Below are positions 19,427 to 27,774 of a DNA stretch of 64,000 bases, in pieces. This DNA is from Burkholderiales bacterium. Its GTDB lineage: Bacteria; Pseudomonadota; Gammaproteobacteria; Burkholderiales; Burkholderiaceae_C. Position numbers and translations under genes: made by a program. Positions within the stretch are counted from its first letter, which is position 1. Every line of letters begins with the position of its first letter. The notes beneath the pieces were generated by a model. It saw only the letters and a list, made by a program, of their open reading frames with translations. It did not search any database and had not been told where the DNA came from. The stretch covers positions 4,232 to 68,231 of the forward strand of contig JAIXLP010000052.1 of the NCBI GenBank assembly GCA_026954015.1, read 5' to 3'.

Positions 19427-20111
19427 TCAGCGCTCGGTGTCGGGTGGATGCCGCGCCACGCGCGACGTGGTCCATCCCGGCCAAAGCCGCCGCGCCGTGG
19501 CCAGGGGGACAGTGCCGTCGCCGAACATGCTGCGCGCAACGCCGCGGTGCGTCGGCAGCACGCCCAGGCCCGCAATTGCGTGCACGAGCAGCGCGAGCAT
19601 CAGCACGCCGCCCGCCAACGCATGCGCCCTCACGGCCACGACGAACACCCAGCGCCAGTGCGCCGGCGCGAAGTACAGCACGACGCCCGCTCACGGCCAG
19701 CGCCGCGAGCGCGGCCAGCACGACGGCAATCACCCAGCGCTGCAAGGGATCAAGGCGCGCCGCGTGCCACGCCCGCGGCGGGCGCCGCCCTGCGCCATCG
19801 CGCAGGAAGGCACCCAGCCAGACGACATCCGCGCGCCGCCCCTGGCCCAGCTCCCGCAGCAGCATGCCCGCGCCTCGGTGACCGACCACGAGGACCAACG
19901 CGGCCAAGCCGACGAAGCCCAGGCCCAGCAGGTCGTGGCCCACGCTCGCCGCCGCGTGCCCGCCAAGCCGCGCCACCCAGCCGGGCGGCAGCATCTCGCC
20001 GAGCGCCAACCCCGTGGGCAGCAGCAGCGCGACCGCGAGCACGGCGGCACCGTGGAGCAGGCGCGCGGCCAGCGTGTGCCGCAGCACCCGCGCGGGCGCG
20101 CCCTGCGTCAC
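19427..20111 (-). pseudogene. Frameshifted cytochrome b (formate-dehydrogenase gamma / b561-like)
   Basis: Two reading frames make one membrane cytochrome b. From GTG 20111, frame one encodes TLAARLLHGAAVLAVALLLP and further membrane segments up to LAALAALAVSG near 19690. Frame two then continues with VVLYFAPAHWRWVFVVAVRA, HALAGGVLMLALLVHAIAGL and the end RSMFGDGTVP, as in formate-dehydrogenase gamma subunits. One extra base near 19685-19690 (an AGCGGGCG tract on the minus strand) explains the shift. Histidines suitable as haem ligands are present in both halves. The gene overlaps its upstream neighbour by GTGA. It is either a real pseudogene or a sequencing slip in a G tract. Confidence 0.75.
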
Positions 20112-20476
20112 TCGCGCACCATGAAGGCCACGCGTTTGGGCGGCCCGAGCGCGCGGTGGCTGGGGCCGGCGATCTCGACCGCGATCACGTGCATGCCGGG
20201 CGAGAGCTTCAGCGAGTAGTCCCGCACGTGGTACACGGCCACCTCCTCGCCCCCATCGACGGAGAAATGCAGGTGGTAGCGCCCGTCCCGGGGCAGACCG
20301 ATTTCGGCGTCCACCACGCTCATGCGCAGCAGCACGGGGCTCGTGAGCACCGCCTTGTTCCCGGGCGCGACGATAGTGAAGTCCGGCGTGGCCGCAGCGG
20401 CCACCAAAGCCTCGCCGGCGAGTGCGCCGACCACGACGCGGCGCATGGCGGCGCGTCGGGAAATGCGGTTGCGCAT
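20108..20476 (-). CDS. Periplasmic Ig-like hypothetical protein
   Basis: A 122-residue protein starting at ATG 20476, six bases after AAGGAG. The N-terminus has arginines followed by a hydrophobic stretch ending in AAAA, so it is probably exported. The mature part is a small beta-rich domain with FTIVAPGNKAVLTSPVLLRM and HLHFSVDGGEE, the pattern of short Ig-like domains (DUF4399/DUF6130-type) found in proteobacterial periplasmic proteins; exact family uncertain. It overlaps the cytochrome b gene by four bases, so the two were translated together and may form a small redox module. Confidence 0.6.
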   Translation of the reverse strand: MRNRISRRAAMRRVVVGALAGEALVAAAATPDFTIVAPGNKAVLTSPVLLRMSVVDAEIGLPRDGRYHLHFSVDGGEEVAVYHVRDYSLKLSPGMHVIAVEIAGPSHRALGPPKRVAFMVRE

Positions 20477-20513
20477 GAGCAACTCCTTGAGCAGGTATGC
20501 GCCGGGCGGCGCC

Positions 20514-21725
20514 CTACTGCACGATGCCGCGTTCGCGCAGCGCGGCGATCTGCTCGGGCGTGATGCCGATCCCGGCCAGCACCGCATCGGTGTCGTCACC
20601 CAGATGCGGGGCGCTCGCACGCACGCGCCCCGGCGTAGCCGAGAGCTTGGGCACGATGCCCGGCACCCGCACGTCGTAGCCGTCGCGCGTGTGTTGGGTG
20701 AGCAGCATCTCGCGCGCGGCGTAATGCGGGTCTTCGGCGATGTCCCTGGCGGTATAGACCTTGCCCGCGGGCACGCGCGCGGCGGCCATGGCCTGCACCA
20801 CCGCGTCCACCGAGCGCGTGCGCGTCCAGTCGGCGATGGCGCCGTCGATTTCCGCCACGCGCGCCACGCGCCCGGCGTTGTGCGCCAGATCGGGAGCGCC
20901 ACCGAGGTCTTCGCGACCGATCGCAGTCATCAGGCGCCTGAAGATGCTGTCGCCGTTGCCCGCAACCAGCACCCAGCCATCCGCACACGGGTAGGCGTTG
21001 CTCGGCGCGATGCCGGGCAGCGCGCTGCCGCCGGGCTGGCGCACCACGCCGCAGGCGTCGTACTCGGGGATCAGGCTCTCCATGCAGTTGAACACCGCCT
21101 CGTAGAGCGCCACGTCGATCACCTGCCCCGGCCCGCCGTGCACCTTGCGGTGGTACAGCGCCATCAGCACGCCTATGGTGCCGTGCAGCGCCGCGAGCGT
21201 GTCGCCGATCGAGACGCCCACGCGCACCGGCACGCGGCCCGGCTCGGCGCTGAGGTGGCGCAGCCCTCCCATGGCCTCGCCGATCAAACCGAACCCCGGC
21301 AGGTCGCGGTAGGGCCCCGTCTGGCCGTAGCCCGAGATGCGCAGGATGACGAGGCCGGGGTTGAGCGCGTGCAGCGCCTCGGGCGCCATGCCCCAGCTTT
21401 CGAGCGTGCCGGGGCGAAAGTTCTCGACCAGCACGTCGGCCTCGGCGATCAGACGGCGCGCGATCTCCTGCGCCTCGGCCTGGCGCAGGTCCAGCGCCAG
21501 CGAGCGCTTGTTGCGCGACTGCACCTGCCACCACACCGAGGTGCCTTGCTTGAGCAGGCGCCAGTTGCGCAGCGGGTCGCCCGTGCCGGTCGCCTCGATC
21601 TTGAGCACCTCGGCGCCAAAATCGCCCAGCGTCTTGCCACAGAACGGCCCGGCGATCAACTGCCCCATTTCGACCACGCGCACCCCGGCCAGTGGTAGCG
21701 GCGTTTCCTGCTTGCGCTCCTGCAT
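20514..21725 (-). CDS. CaiB/BaiF family CoA-transferase
   Basis: About 403 residues of the family III CoA-transferase fold, which moves CoA between acyl acids through an aspartyl-CoA thioester. Typical stretches: AGPFCGKTLGDFGAEVLKIE with the catalytic Asp, ENFRPGTLESWG, LRISGYGQTGPYRDLPGFGL, and RVGVSIGDTLAALHGTIGVL. Start: ATG 21725 has AGGA six bases upstream; an ATG two codons earlier is possible. Members act on oxalate, carnitine, succinate/2-methylfumarate and bile acids; the substrate cannot be fixed here. It is divergent from earP with a gap of about 50 bases. Confidence 0.88.
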   Translation of the reverse strand: MQERKQETPLPLAGVRVVEMGQLIAGPFCGKTLGDFGAEVLKIEATGTGDPLRNWRLLKQGTSVWWQVQSRNKRSLALDLRQAEAQEIARRLIAEADVLVENFRPGTLESWGMAPEALHALNPGLVILRISGYGQTGPYRDLPGFGLIGEAMGGLRHLSAEPGRVPVRVGVSIGDTLAALHGTIGVLMALYHRKVHGGPGQVIDVALYEAVFNCMESLIPEYDACGVVRQPGGSALPGIAPSNAYPCADGWVLVAGNGDSIFRRLMTAIGREDLGGAPDLAHNAGRVARVAEIDGAIADWTRTRSVDAVVQAMAAARVPAGKVYTARDIAEDPHYAAREMLLTQHTRDGYDVRVPGIVPKLSATPGRVRASAPHLGDDTDAVLAGIGITPEQIAALRERGIVQ

Positions 21726-21776
21726 CTGCATCCTGCCTGCGTCGGATTGGACGCCCGAAACCTTACCATCGCGCCC

Positions 21777-22874
21777 ATGGGCCTGCGCTGGGACATCTTT
21801 TGTCACGTCGTCGACAACTGGGGCGACATCGGCGTGTGCTGGCGCCTGGCCGCCGATCTCGCCGCGCGCGGCGAACGGGTGCGGCTGTGGGCGGATGACG
21901 CGAGCGCGCTCGCCTGGATGGCGCCCACGGGCTGCCCCGGCGTGCAGGTGCTGCCCTGGCCCGTGGACGCGCCACCCGGCGGGCCGGGCGACGTGGTCGT
22001 CGAAACCTTCGGCTGCGATCTGCCCCCCGCGTTCGTGGCGGCCATCGCGGATGCGGCGCACGCGCGAACGCGAGCACCCATCTGGGTCAACCTCGAATAC
22101 CTGAGCGCCGAGCGCTACGTGCAACGCTGCCACCGCCTGCCGTCGCCGATTTCGAGCGGGCCGGGCGCGGGGCTCACGCGCTGGTACTTCTACCCCGGGT
22201 TCACCGAACGCACTGGCGGGCTGTTGCGCGAACCTGACCTGCTCGTGCGCCAGCAGCGCTTTGACCGGCGCACGTGGCGCGCGCGACGGGGCGTTGCTGC
22301 GCACGAACCCGTCGTGACCCTCTTCTGCTACGACCGCCCGGCGCTCACGCCGTGGCTCGACGCGCTCGCGGCGGTGCCGCGCGCCCACCTGCTCGTGACG
22401 CCGGGGCAGGCCAGCGCGCTCGTGCATCGCTGGGAACTGGAAAATGTGAACAAAAATGGTCGCAAAGCCATACTGGACAAGCGCGAGCAGCTATCGGTTT
22501 CATATATCGACGCACGTCCCCAGAGCGCGTTCGACGAACTGCTCTGGGCCTGCGACCTGAATGTCGTGCGCGGCGAAGACTCGCTCGTGCGCGCGCTCTG
22601 GGCAGGGCAGGCGCTGCTCTGGCACATCTATCCGCAAGATGACGATGCGCACCACGCCAAGCTCGATGCCTTCCTCGACTGGCTGCAGGCGCCACCCTCG
22701 CTGCGCCGCGCGCACCATGCCTGCAACGGCATCGCGCCCCCCGCCAGCGTGCCGATTCCCGACGCCACCGAGCTCACCGCGTGGCGCGCCTGCGTGCGCC
22801 GCGCGCGCGCCCGGCTGCTCGCGCAGGAAGACCTCACCACCCAACTGGTTCGCTTCGTGCGGGAAAAAAGCTAG
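21777..22874 (+). CDS. earP: Elongation factor P arginine rhamnosyltransferase EarP
   Basis: Transfers rhamnose from TDP-beta-L-rhamnose to Arg32 of EF-P, activating it for polyproline translation. The 365-residue, GT-B-like protein begins [19 protein letters not shown], which holds the conserved aspartate-rich N-terminal motif. The C-terminal nucleotide-sugar site reads [17 protein letters not shown]. The target gene efp follows 145 bases later and encodes Arg32, so the pair is consistent. Odd feature: a palindromic repeat copy (22451-22500) lies in frame and encodes [17 protein letters not shown], about 17 residues just before the conserved donor-binding region. Confidence 0.93.
   Translation: MGLRWDIFCHVVDNWGDIGVCWRLAADLAARGERVRLWADDASALAWMAPTGCPGVQVLPWPVDAPPGGPGDVVVETFGCDLPPAFVAAIADAAHARTRAPIWVNLEYLSAERYVQRCHRLPSPISSGPGAGLTRWYFYPGFTERTGGLLREPDLLVRQQRFDRRTWRARRGVAAHEPVVTLFCYDRPALTPWLDALAAVPRAHLLVTPGQASALVHRWELENVNKNGRKAILDKREQLSVSYIDARPQSAFDELLWACDLNVVRGEDSLVRALWAGQALLWHIYPQDDDAHHAKLDAFLDWLQAPPSLRRAHHACNGIAPPASVPIPDATELTAWRACVRRARARLLAQEDLTTQLVRFVREKS
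22451..22500 (-). repeat. Dispersed palindromic repeat, copy 6, inside earP
   Basis: The reverse complement reads AAACCGATAGCTGCTCGCGC then TTGTCCAGTATGGC, with an A-rich end. Both arms of the family consensus are recognisable, and it is read through as part of EarP. Confidence 0.8.
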
Positions 22875-23019
22875 AATCGGCGTCTTTGCGCATTCGGCAC
22901 GCCAGCGTGTCTTGCATGCGCCCCCGCCGGCCTCGCTGCCTCGGGGTTGGAAGGCCCCGCCAGCGGCGCCATCCGCCCCGAACCAGGGAGCGGCACCACC
23001 CGTGAAACCCCAGTCAGCC

Positions 23020-23574
23020 ATGAAAATCGCTCAAGAAATCCGTGCCGGCAACGTCATCATGCAGGGCAAAGACCCGATGATCGTGCTCAAGACCGAATAC
23101 GCCCGCGGCGGCCGTGGCGCCGCCACCGTGCGCATGAAGCTCAAGGGACTGCTCAACAACATGGGCACCGAGGTCGTCTTCCGCGCGGACGACAAGATGG
23201 ACAACGTCATCCTCGACAAGAAGGACTGCACCTACTCCTACTTCGCCGACCCGATGTACGTCTGGATGGACACCGAGTACAACCAGTACGAGGTGGAGGC
23301 AGGCAACATGGGTGACGCGATCAACTACCTTGAAGACGGCATGGCCGCCGAGGTGGTGTTCTACGAAGGCAAGGCGATCTCGGTGGAACTGCCCACGAGC
23401 GTGGAGCGCGAGATCACCTGGACCGAACCCGCCGTCAAGGGCGACACCTCGGGCAAGGTGCTCAAGCCGGCAAAGATCGCGACCGGCTTCGAGGTCGCGG
23501 TGCCGCTCTTCGTGGGCCAGGGCGACCGCGTCGAAATCGACACGCGCACCGGCGAATACCGCAAGCGCGTCTGA
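23020..23574 (+). CDS. efp: Elongation factor P
   Basis: Binds between the P and E sites of the ribosome and speeds peptide bonds at consecutive prolines. The 184 residues have the three beta-barrel domains. The acceptor loop reads [11 protein letters not shown] with arginine at position 32, the residue modified by EarP; the lysine type would need EpmA. The start is ATG 23020 ([16 protein letters not shown]). An intrinsic terminator follows 22 bases after the stop. Confidence 0.97.
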   Translation: MKIAQEIRAGNVIMQGKDPMIVLKTEYARGGRGAATVRMKLKGLLNNMGTEVVFRADDKMDNVILDKKDCTYSYFADPMYVWMDTEYNQYEVEAGNMGDAINYLEDGMAAEVVFYEGKAISVELPTSVEREITWTEPAVKGDTSGKVLKPAKIATGFEVAVPLFVGQGDRVEIDTRTGEYRKRV

Positions 23575-23596
23575 TCCCTCCCCGCTCTTCCCCCAC

Positions 23597-23620
23597 AAGG
23601 CTTCCGTTGGAAGCCTTTTT
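23597..23620 (+). terminator. Intrinsic terminator of efp
   Basis: AAGGCTTCC (23597-23605) pairs perfectly with GGAAGCCTT (23609-23617) around GTT and continues into T residues. Confidence 0.85.
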
Positions 23621-23627
23621 CATGGGT

Positions 23628-25106
23628 TCACGCGCCGCGCACTTCGCGCTTGACGAGCGGGCGCTGCAGCCGCTGGCGAGCATCCTCACCGTCCGGCAGT
23701 TCGGTGGAGCGGTGCAACTTGACGCACGCGACGAGGCCGGGGCCATCCTCGCGGGCATTGGACAGCTCCAGCACGCCGCCCATGCGCTGCACCGTCTTGT
23801 CCACGATCGACAGCCCCAGCCCCGCGCCTGCGGCGGCGGTACGCGCAGTGTCGCCGCGGTAAAACGGCTGCGTGAGCTGCGGCAACTGCTCCGGCGGCAC
23901 CCCGCTGCCGTGGTCGCGCAGCGTCAGGCACACCCACGGGTCGAGCCACAGCGCGCTGATGTCCACCACCGTCACTTCGGTGGCTTCGGTCTTGCCGTAG
24001 CGGCGGGCGTTTTCCAGCAAGTTGGAGACCACCCGCGCAAGCTCCACCTCGTCGGCCACCACGTACAGATCGGGTGCGATCTCCATCGTGATGCGCATCT
24101 GCCCATCGTCGCGCACCGCGTAGACGCACGAAGCGACCACCGCGCGCAGATTCACGGTGCCCAGCGCCACCGTGTCCGGGCGCGCGTAATCGAGAAACTT
24201 GTCTATCGTGGCGTCGAGCTGCACGATGTCCGCCACCATGTGCTCACGCGCGATCTCGTCGCTCACGCTCATCTCGGTCTCCAGCCGCAGCCGCGCCAGC
24301 GGCGTGCGCAGGTCGTGCGAGATGCCCGCGAGCATCACCGCGCGATCCTGATCGAGCTTGGCAAGCATCTGCGCCATGCGGTTGAAGCCGATGTTGACCT
24401 CGCGTACCTCGCTCGTGGCCACGCTCTCGTCAAGCGCACTGGCCGCAAAGTCGCCCCGACGCACGCGGTTGGTCGCGAGCGAGAGCTGCTTGAGCGGCCG
24501 GTTGATGAGCCGCGCGATCGCCGCCGCGCCCGCGAGCGAGAGCACCACCGCGGTCGCGAGCCAGATGAGCCAGGTGCGCCCGCCCGCCACCGTCAGGCGC
24601 GAGCTGTCCATGAGCAGCCAGTTCGGGTCGCCGTTGATCGTGAAACCCACCCACAGGCCACTCGTGCCGTTCACGCTGCTCGCGACCACGGTGCCTGGCC
24701 CGAGGCGCTGCGTGAGCTCCACCGACAGCCGCTGGCCGAGTGCCGAGGGTGCCAGCAGGTCGAATCGGTCTCCCGGCTCGCGCGGCAGCAGCCGCACGCC
24801 CTCCTGCTCGGCCATGGCCTTGATGAGTGCCACGCGTGCGATCGCATCCGAATGCGTGAGCGCCGCGCGGCTGAGATTCACGAGCGAGGCGATCTGCTGC
24901 GCCGCCTGCACCGTGCGCGGCTCCAGTTCGAGCGCGCGCAGCGTCTGCAGCCACGCGAGGATGCTGCCCACGAGCAGCAGCAGCAGCAGGATGAAGGTGC
25001 GCCAGAAGAGATTGAGCCCCATGCGCCCGCGCGGCGTATGCCGGCGCTCGACATGGGGCGCCCCGTTGGCGCCCGTCCGGGTCTCCGCCCCGCCGTTCTG
25101 ACTCAT
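23628..25106 (-). CDS. EnvZ-like sensor histidine kinase
   Basis: Membrane sensor kinase of 492 residues. Order: cytoplasmic N-terminus, membrane segment (about residues 32-50), periplasmic domain, second membrane segment (about 178-197), HAMP (RPLKQLSLATNRVRRGDF), dimerisation/phosphoacceptor helix with His264 in GISHDLRTPLARL, and the ATPase domain with NLLENARRYG, DHGSGVP and GAGLGLSIV boxes. The layout and wording are those of the EnvZ family. It lies 34 bases downstream of its response regulator on the same strand, so the partner is clear. The stimulus is unknown; EnvZ proteins respond to osmotic and acid stress. Confidence 0.92.
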   Translation of the reverse strand: MSQNGGAETRTGANGAPHVERRHTPRGRMGLNLFWRTFILLLLLLVGSILAWLQTLRALELEPRTVQAAQQIASLVNLSRAALTHSDAIARVALIKAMAEQEGVRLLPREPGDRFDLLAPSALGQRLSVELTQRLGPGTVVASSVNGTSGLWVGFTINGDPNWLLMDSSRLTVAGGRTWLIWLATAVVLSLAGAAAIARLINRPLKQLSLATNRVRRGDFAASALDESVATSEVREVNIGFNRMAQMLAKLDQDRAVMLAGISHDLRTPLARLRLETEMSVSDEIAREHMVADIVQLDATIDKFLDYARPDTVALGTVNLRAVVASCVYAVRDDGQMRITMEIAPDLYVVADEVELARVVSNLLENARRYGKTEATEVTVVDISALWLDPWVCLTLRDHGSGVPPEQLPQLTQPFYRGDTARTAAAGAGLGLSIVDKTVQRMGGVLELSNAREDGPGLVACVKLHRSTELPDGEDARQRLQRPLVKREVRGA

Positions 25107-25140
25107 TCAGCCCGGCCCCGTGCGCGCGGCATGCCGTGCG

Positions 25141-25872
25141 TCAATTGGCACCATCGGGCACGAAGACATAGCCCACGCCCCACACCGTCTGGATGAAGCG
25201 TGGCGACGCGGCATCGAGCTCGACGAGCTTGCGCAGGCGCGAGACCTGTACATCCAGACTGCGGTCGAACGGCTCGAATTCGCGCCCGCGCGCGAGCAGC
25301 GCGAGCTTCTCGCGCGACAGCGGCTGACGCGGGTGGCGCACCAGCGCCTTGAGCATCGCGAACTCGCCCGTCGTGAGCGGCAACTCCTCGCCATTTTTTT
25401 GCAGCGCGCGCGTGCCCAGGTCGAACGTGAACGGCCCGAAATTGACCACCTCGTTCTCGCCCGAGGGCGCGCCCGGCGCCTCCTGCGGCGGACGCCGGCG
25501 CAGCACCGCGTGGATGCGCGCCAGCAGCTCGCGCGGGTTGAACGGCTTGCCCAGGTAGTCGTCCGCGCCGACTTCCAGCCCGACGATGCGGTCCACGTCC
25601 TCACCCTTGGCGGTGAGCATGATGATGGGCGTGCGGTCGTGCGCCGCGCGCAGGCGCCGACAGATCGACAGCCCATCCTCGCCCGGCATCATCAGGTCGA
25701 GCACGATCAGATCGGCCGTCTCGCGCAGCAGCAGGCGGTTGAGCGCCTTGCCGTCCTCCGCCACCATCACCTCGAAGCCTTCCTGCGTGAGGTAGCGGCG
25801 CAGCAGGTCGCGGATGCGCGCGTCGTCATCGACAACGAGGATCTTGTCGGTGCGGTGGTTGCCTGATGTCAT
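25141..25872 (-). CDS. ompR: OmpR-family response regulator
   Basis: A 243-residue regulator: receiver domain with acidic pocket VVDDD (residues 13-17), phosphoacceptor Asp59 in VLDLMMPGEDG, and the conserved Thr/Lys (MLTAKG, GKPFNP). The C-terminal winged helix ends with the recognition-helix region SLDVQVSRLRKLVE and the TVWGVGYVFVP wing. It is the first gene of an operon with the kinase. GTAACA-type half-sites upstream (see 25891-25967) may be its own targets. The closest named relative is OmpR, but the regulon here cannot be read. Confidence 0.92.
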   Translation of the reverse strand: MTSGNHRTDKILVVDDDARIRDLLRRYLTQEGFEVMVAEDGKALNRLLLRETADLIVLDLMMPGEDGLSICRRLRAAHDRTPIIMLTAKGEDVDRIVGLEVGADDYLGKPFNPRELLARIHAVLRRRPPQEAPGAPSGENEVVNFGPFTFDLGTRALQKNGEELPLTTGEFAMLKALVRHPRQPLSREKLALLARGREFEPFDRSLDVQVSRLRKLVELDAASPRFIQTVWGVGYVFVPDGAN

Positions 25873-25890
25873 GGCGGTGTCCTCGGGTCA

Positions 25891-25967
25891 TTTGTAACAA
25901 CGCCAATTCTGACCGCTGAACACCCGGAAATGCCTGCGTCCGGCGTGTGGCTGACTCTCTGTTACAC
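25891..25967 (-). promoter_or_regulatory. Candidate OmpR-type binding sites upstream of the ompR-like gene
   Basis: Two GTAACA/TGTTAC-type half-sites, TTGTAACAA (25892-25900) and CTGTTACAC (25959-25967), face each other in the 114-base gap between the regulator and bdhA. E. coli OmpR sites contain similar GNAACA cores. Weak evidence; autoregulation is inferred. Confidence 0.3.
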
Positions 25968-25986
25968 GTTTTGCCCGCGCTGGCAA

Positions 25987-26769
25987 TCACTGCGCGGCCC
26001 AGCCGCCGTCCATGTTCCAGGCCACGCCGCGCACGTTGTCGCCCGCTGCGGAGCAGAAGAACACCGCCAGTTCGCCAAGCTGCTCGGGTGTGGTGAAGTG
26101 CATCGACGGCTCCTTCTCGCCCAGCAGCAGCTTCTTGGCCTCGTCGTTGGACACGCCGCGCTCCTGCGCCTTCGCGTCCACCTGCTTTTGCACCAGCGGC
26201 GTGAGCACCCAGCCGGGGCAGATCGCGTTGCAGGTGACGCCCGTGGGCGCGGTTTCGAGCGCCGTCACCTTGGTCAGCCCAACGATGCCGTGTTTTGCCG
26301 CCACATAAGCCGATTTGCAGGCAGATGCCACCAGTCCGTGCACTGAGGCGATGTTGATGATGCGTCCCCAGTCCGCCTTGAGCATCGCGGGCAGCGCCAG
26401 GCGCGTGGTGTGGAACGCGCTGGAGAGGTTGATCGCGATGATCGCGTCCCAGCGCTCCACCGGAAAGTCCTGGATGCTCGCCACGTGCTGGATGCCGGCG
26501 TTGTTCACGAGGATATCCACGCGCCCGAACTCGTCCGCAGCGTAGCGCATCATCGCCTCGATCTCCGCCGGACGGCTCATGTCCGCGCCGTGGTAGCCGG
26601 TCTTCACCCCGTGCGCGCGGCCCGCCTCCAGGATCTGCGCGCGCGGCCCGTCGGCATCGCCAAAACCATTCATCACGATGTTCGCGCCCTGGCGCGCCAG
26701 TGCCTTGGCGATACCCAGGCCGATGCCGCTGGTCGAGCCCGTGACGAGTGCCGTTTTACCTTGCAACAT
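25987..26769 (-). CDS. bdhA: 3-hydroxybutyrate dehydrogenase
   Basis: Short-chain dehydrogenase (260 residues) that interconverts D-3-hydroxybutyrate and acetoacetate with NAD, the step after depolymerisation of polyhydroxybutyrate. The cofactor loop is TGSTSGIGLG near residue 10, the NNAG motif is present, and the catalytic Ser-Tyr-Lys lies in INIASVHGLVAS and SAYVAAKHG. The sequence ICPGWVLTPLVQKQVD and the long substrate helix with KEPSMHFTTPEQLGE are characteristic of this subfamily. It fits with phaR and the phasin gene elsewhere in the window. Divergent from the next hydrolase. Confidence 0.94.
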   Translation of the reverse strand: MLQGKTALVTGSTSGIGLGIAKALARQGANIVMNGFGDADGPRAQILEAGRAHGVKTGYHGADMSRPAEIEAMMRYAADEFGRVDILVNNAGIQHVASIQDFPVERWDAIIAINLSSAFHTTRLALPAMLKADWGRIINIASVHGLVASACKSAYVAAKHGIVGLTKVTALETAPTGVTCNAICPGWVLTPLVQKQVDAKAQERGVSNDEAKKLLLGEKEPSMHFTTPEQLGELAVFFCSAAGDNVRGVAWNMDGGWAAQ

Positions 26770-26829
26770 GACAAATTCTCCGAATCAATTAGGATGCAAC
26801 GCAGACATTATTGACTGCCGCGCCACGCC

Positions 26830-27774
26830 ATGGATCACGCCGACCAACCCACGCTAGCGTACGTATCCTGCCCCGGCGCCGCCGCTCAGGGCGCCGACGC
26901 TGGCCACCGCATGGCCTACTGGGAATGGAACGCCACCGGCAATCCGGCGCACCCGCACGTGGTCGTGTGCGTGCACGGGCTGTCACGCCAGGGGCGCGAC
27001 TTCGACACGCTGGCGCGCGCGCTGGCGCCGCACGCGCGCGTCATCTGCCCGGACGTGGTCGGGCGCGGCCACAGCGACCGGCTCGCCGACCCGCAGGGCT
27101 ACCAGATCCCGCTGTACGCGGCCGACATGCTCGCGTTGCTCGCGCAGCTGCACCACGCAGCGCCCATCACCACGCTGGACTGGGTCGGCACCAGCATGGG
27201 CGGGCTCATCGGCATGGTGCTCGCGGGGCAGGAAGGCCTGCCGCTGCCCTCGCCCCTGCACCGCCTGGTGCTGAACGACGTGGGCCCGGTGCTGCAGTGG
27301 GACGCACTGCAGCGCATAGGCCAGTACCTGGGCCAGCCCGTGCACTTCGACACCGAGCAACAGGGCGCGGACGCGCTCTGGGCCATCTCGAGTTCGTTCG
27401 GTCCGCACACGCCCGCGCAGTGGCTGGCGCTGAGCCGGCCCATGCTGCGACCCGCGCCGCAGGGGGGCTATACGCTGCACTACGACCCCGCCATCGCCAT
27501 CCCCTTCCACGCACTCACCCCCGAGGCCACGCGCGAGGGCGAGCAGATGATGTGGCAGCTCTACGACCAGATCCACGCCGAGGTGCTGCTGCTGCGGGGC
27601 AAGGCGTCCGACCTGCTCACCGCCGCGACCGCCGCGCGCATGCTCGAGCGCGGCCCGCGCCCGCGCATGGTCGAGTTCGACGGCGTGGGACACGCGCCGA
27701 CCCTGATCGCACCCGACCAGGTGGCGGCCGTCACGCGCTTTCTGCTGGCGCCACGCAGCGCTGCCCGCCCATGA
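26830..27774 (+). CDS. Alpha/beta-hydrolase coupled to relA
   Basis: A 314-residue alpha/beta-hydrolase. Motifs: VCVHGLSRQGRDF for the oxyanion hole, VGTSMGGLIGM for the nucleophile elbow with the catalytic serine, and DGVGHAPTL for the catalytic histidine. The last four bases overlap the relA start (ATGA), so the two are translationally coupled. I do not know a functional reason for the link to the stringent response. Substrate unknown; proline-iminopeptidase-like and esterase-like enzymes share this pattern. Confidence 0.83.
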   Translation: MDHADQPTLAYVSCPGAAAQGADAGHRMAYWEWNATGNPAHPHVVVCVHGLSRQGRDFDTLARALAPHARVICPDVVGRGHSDRLADPQGYQIPLYAADMLALLAQLHHAAPITTLDWVGTSMGGLIGMVLAGQEGLPLPSPLHRLVLNDVGPVLQWDALQRIGQYLGQPVHFDTEQQGADALWAISSSFGPHTPAQWLALSRPMLRPAPQGGYTLHYDPAIAIPFHALTPEATREGEQMMWQLYDQIHAEVLLLRGKASDLLTAATAARMLERGPRPRMVEFDGVGHAPTLIAPDQVAAVTRFLLAPRSAARP

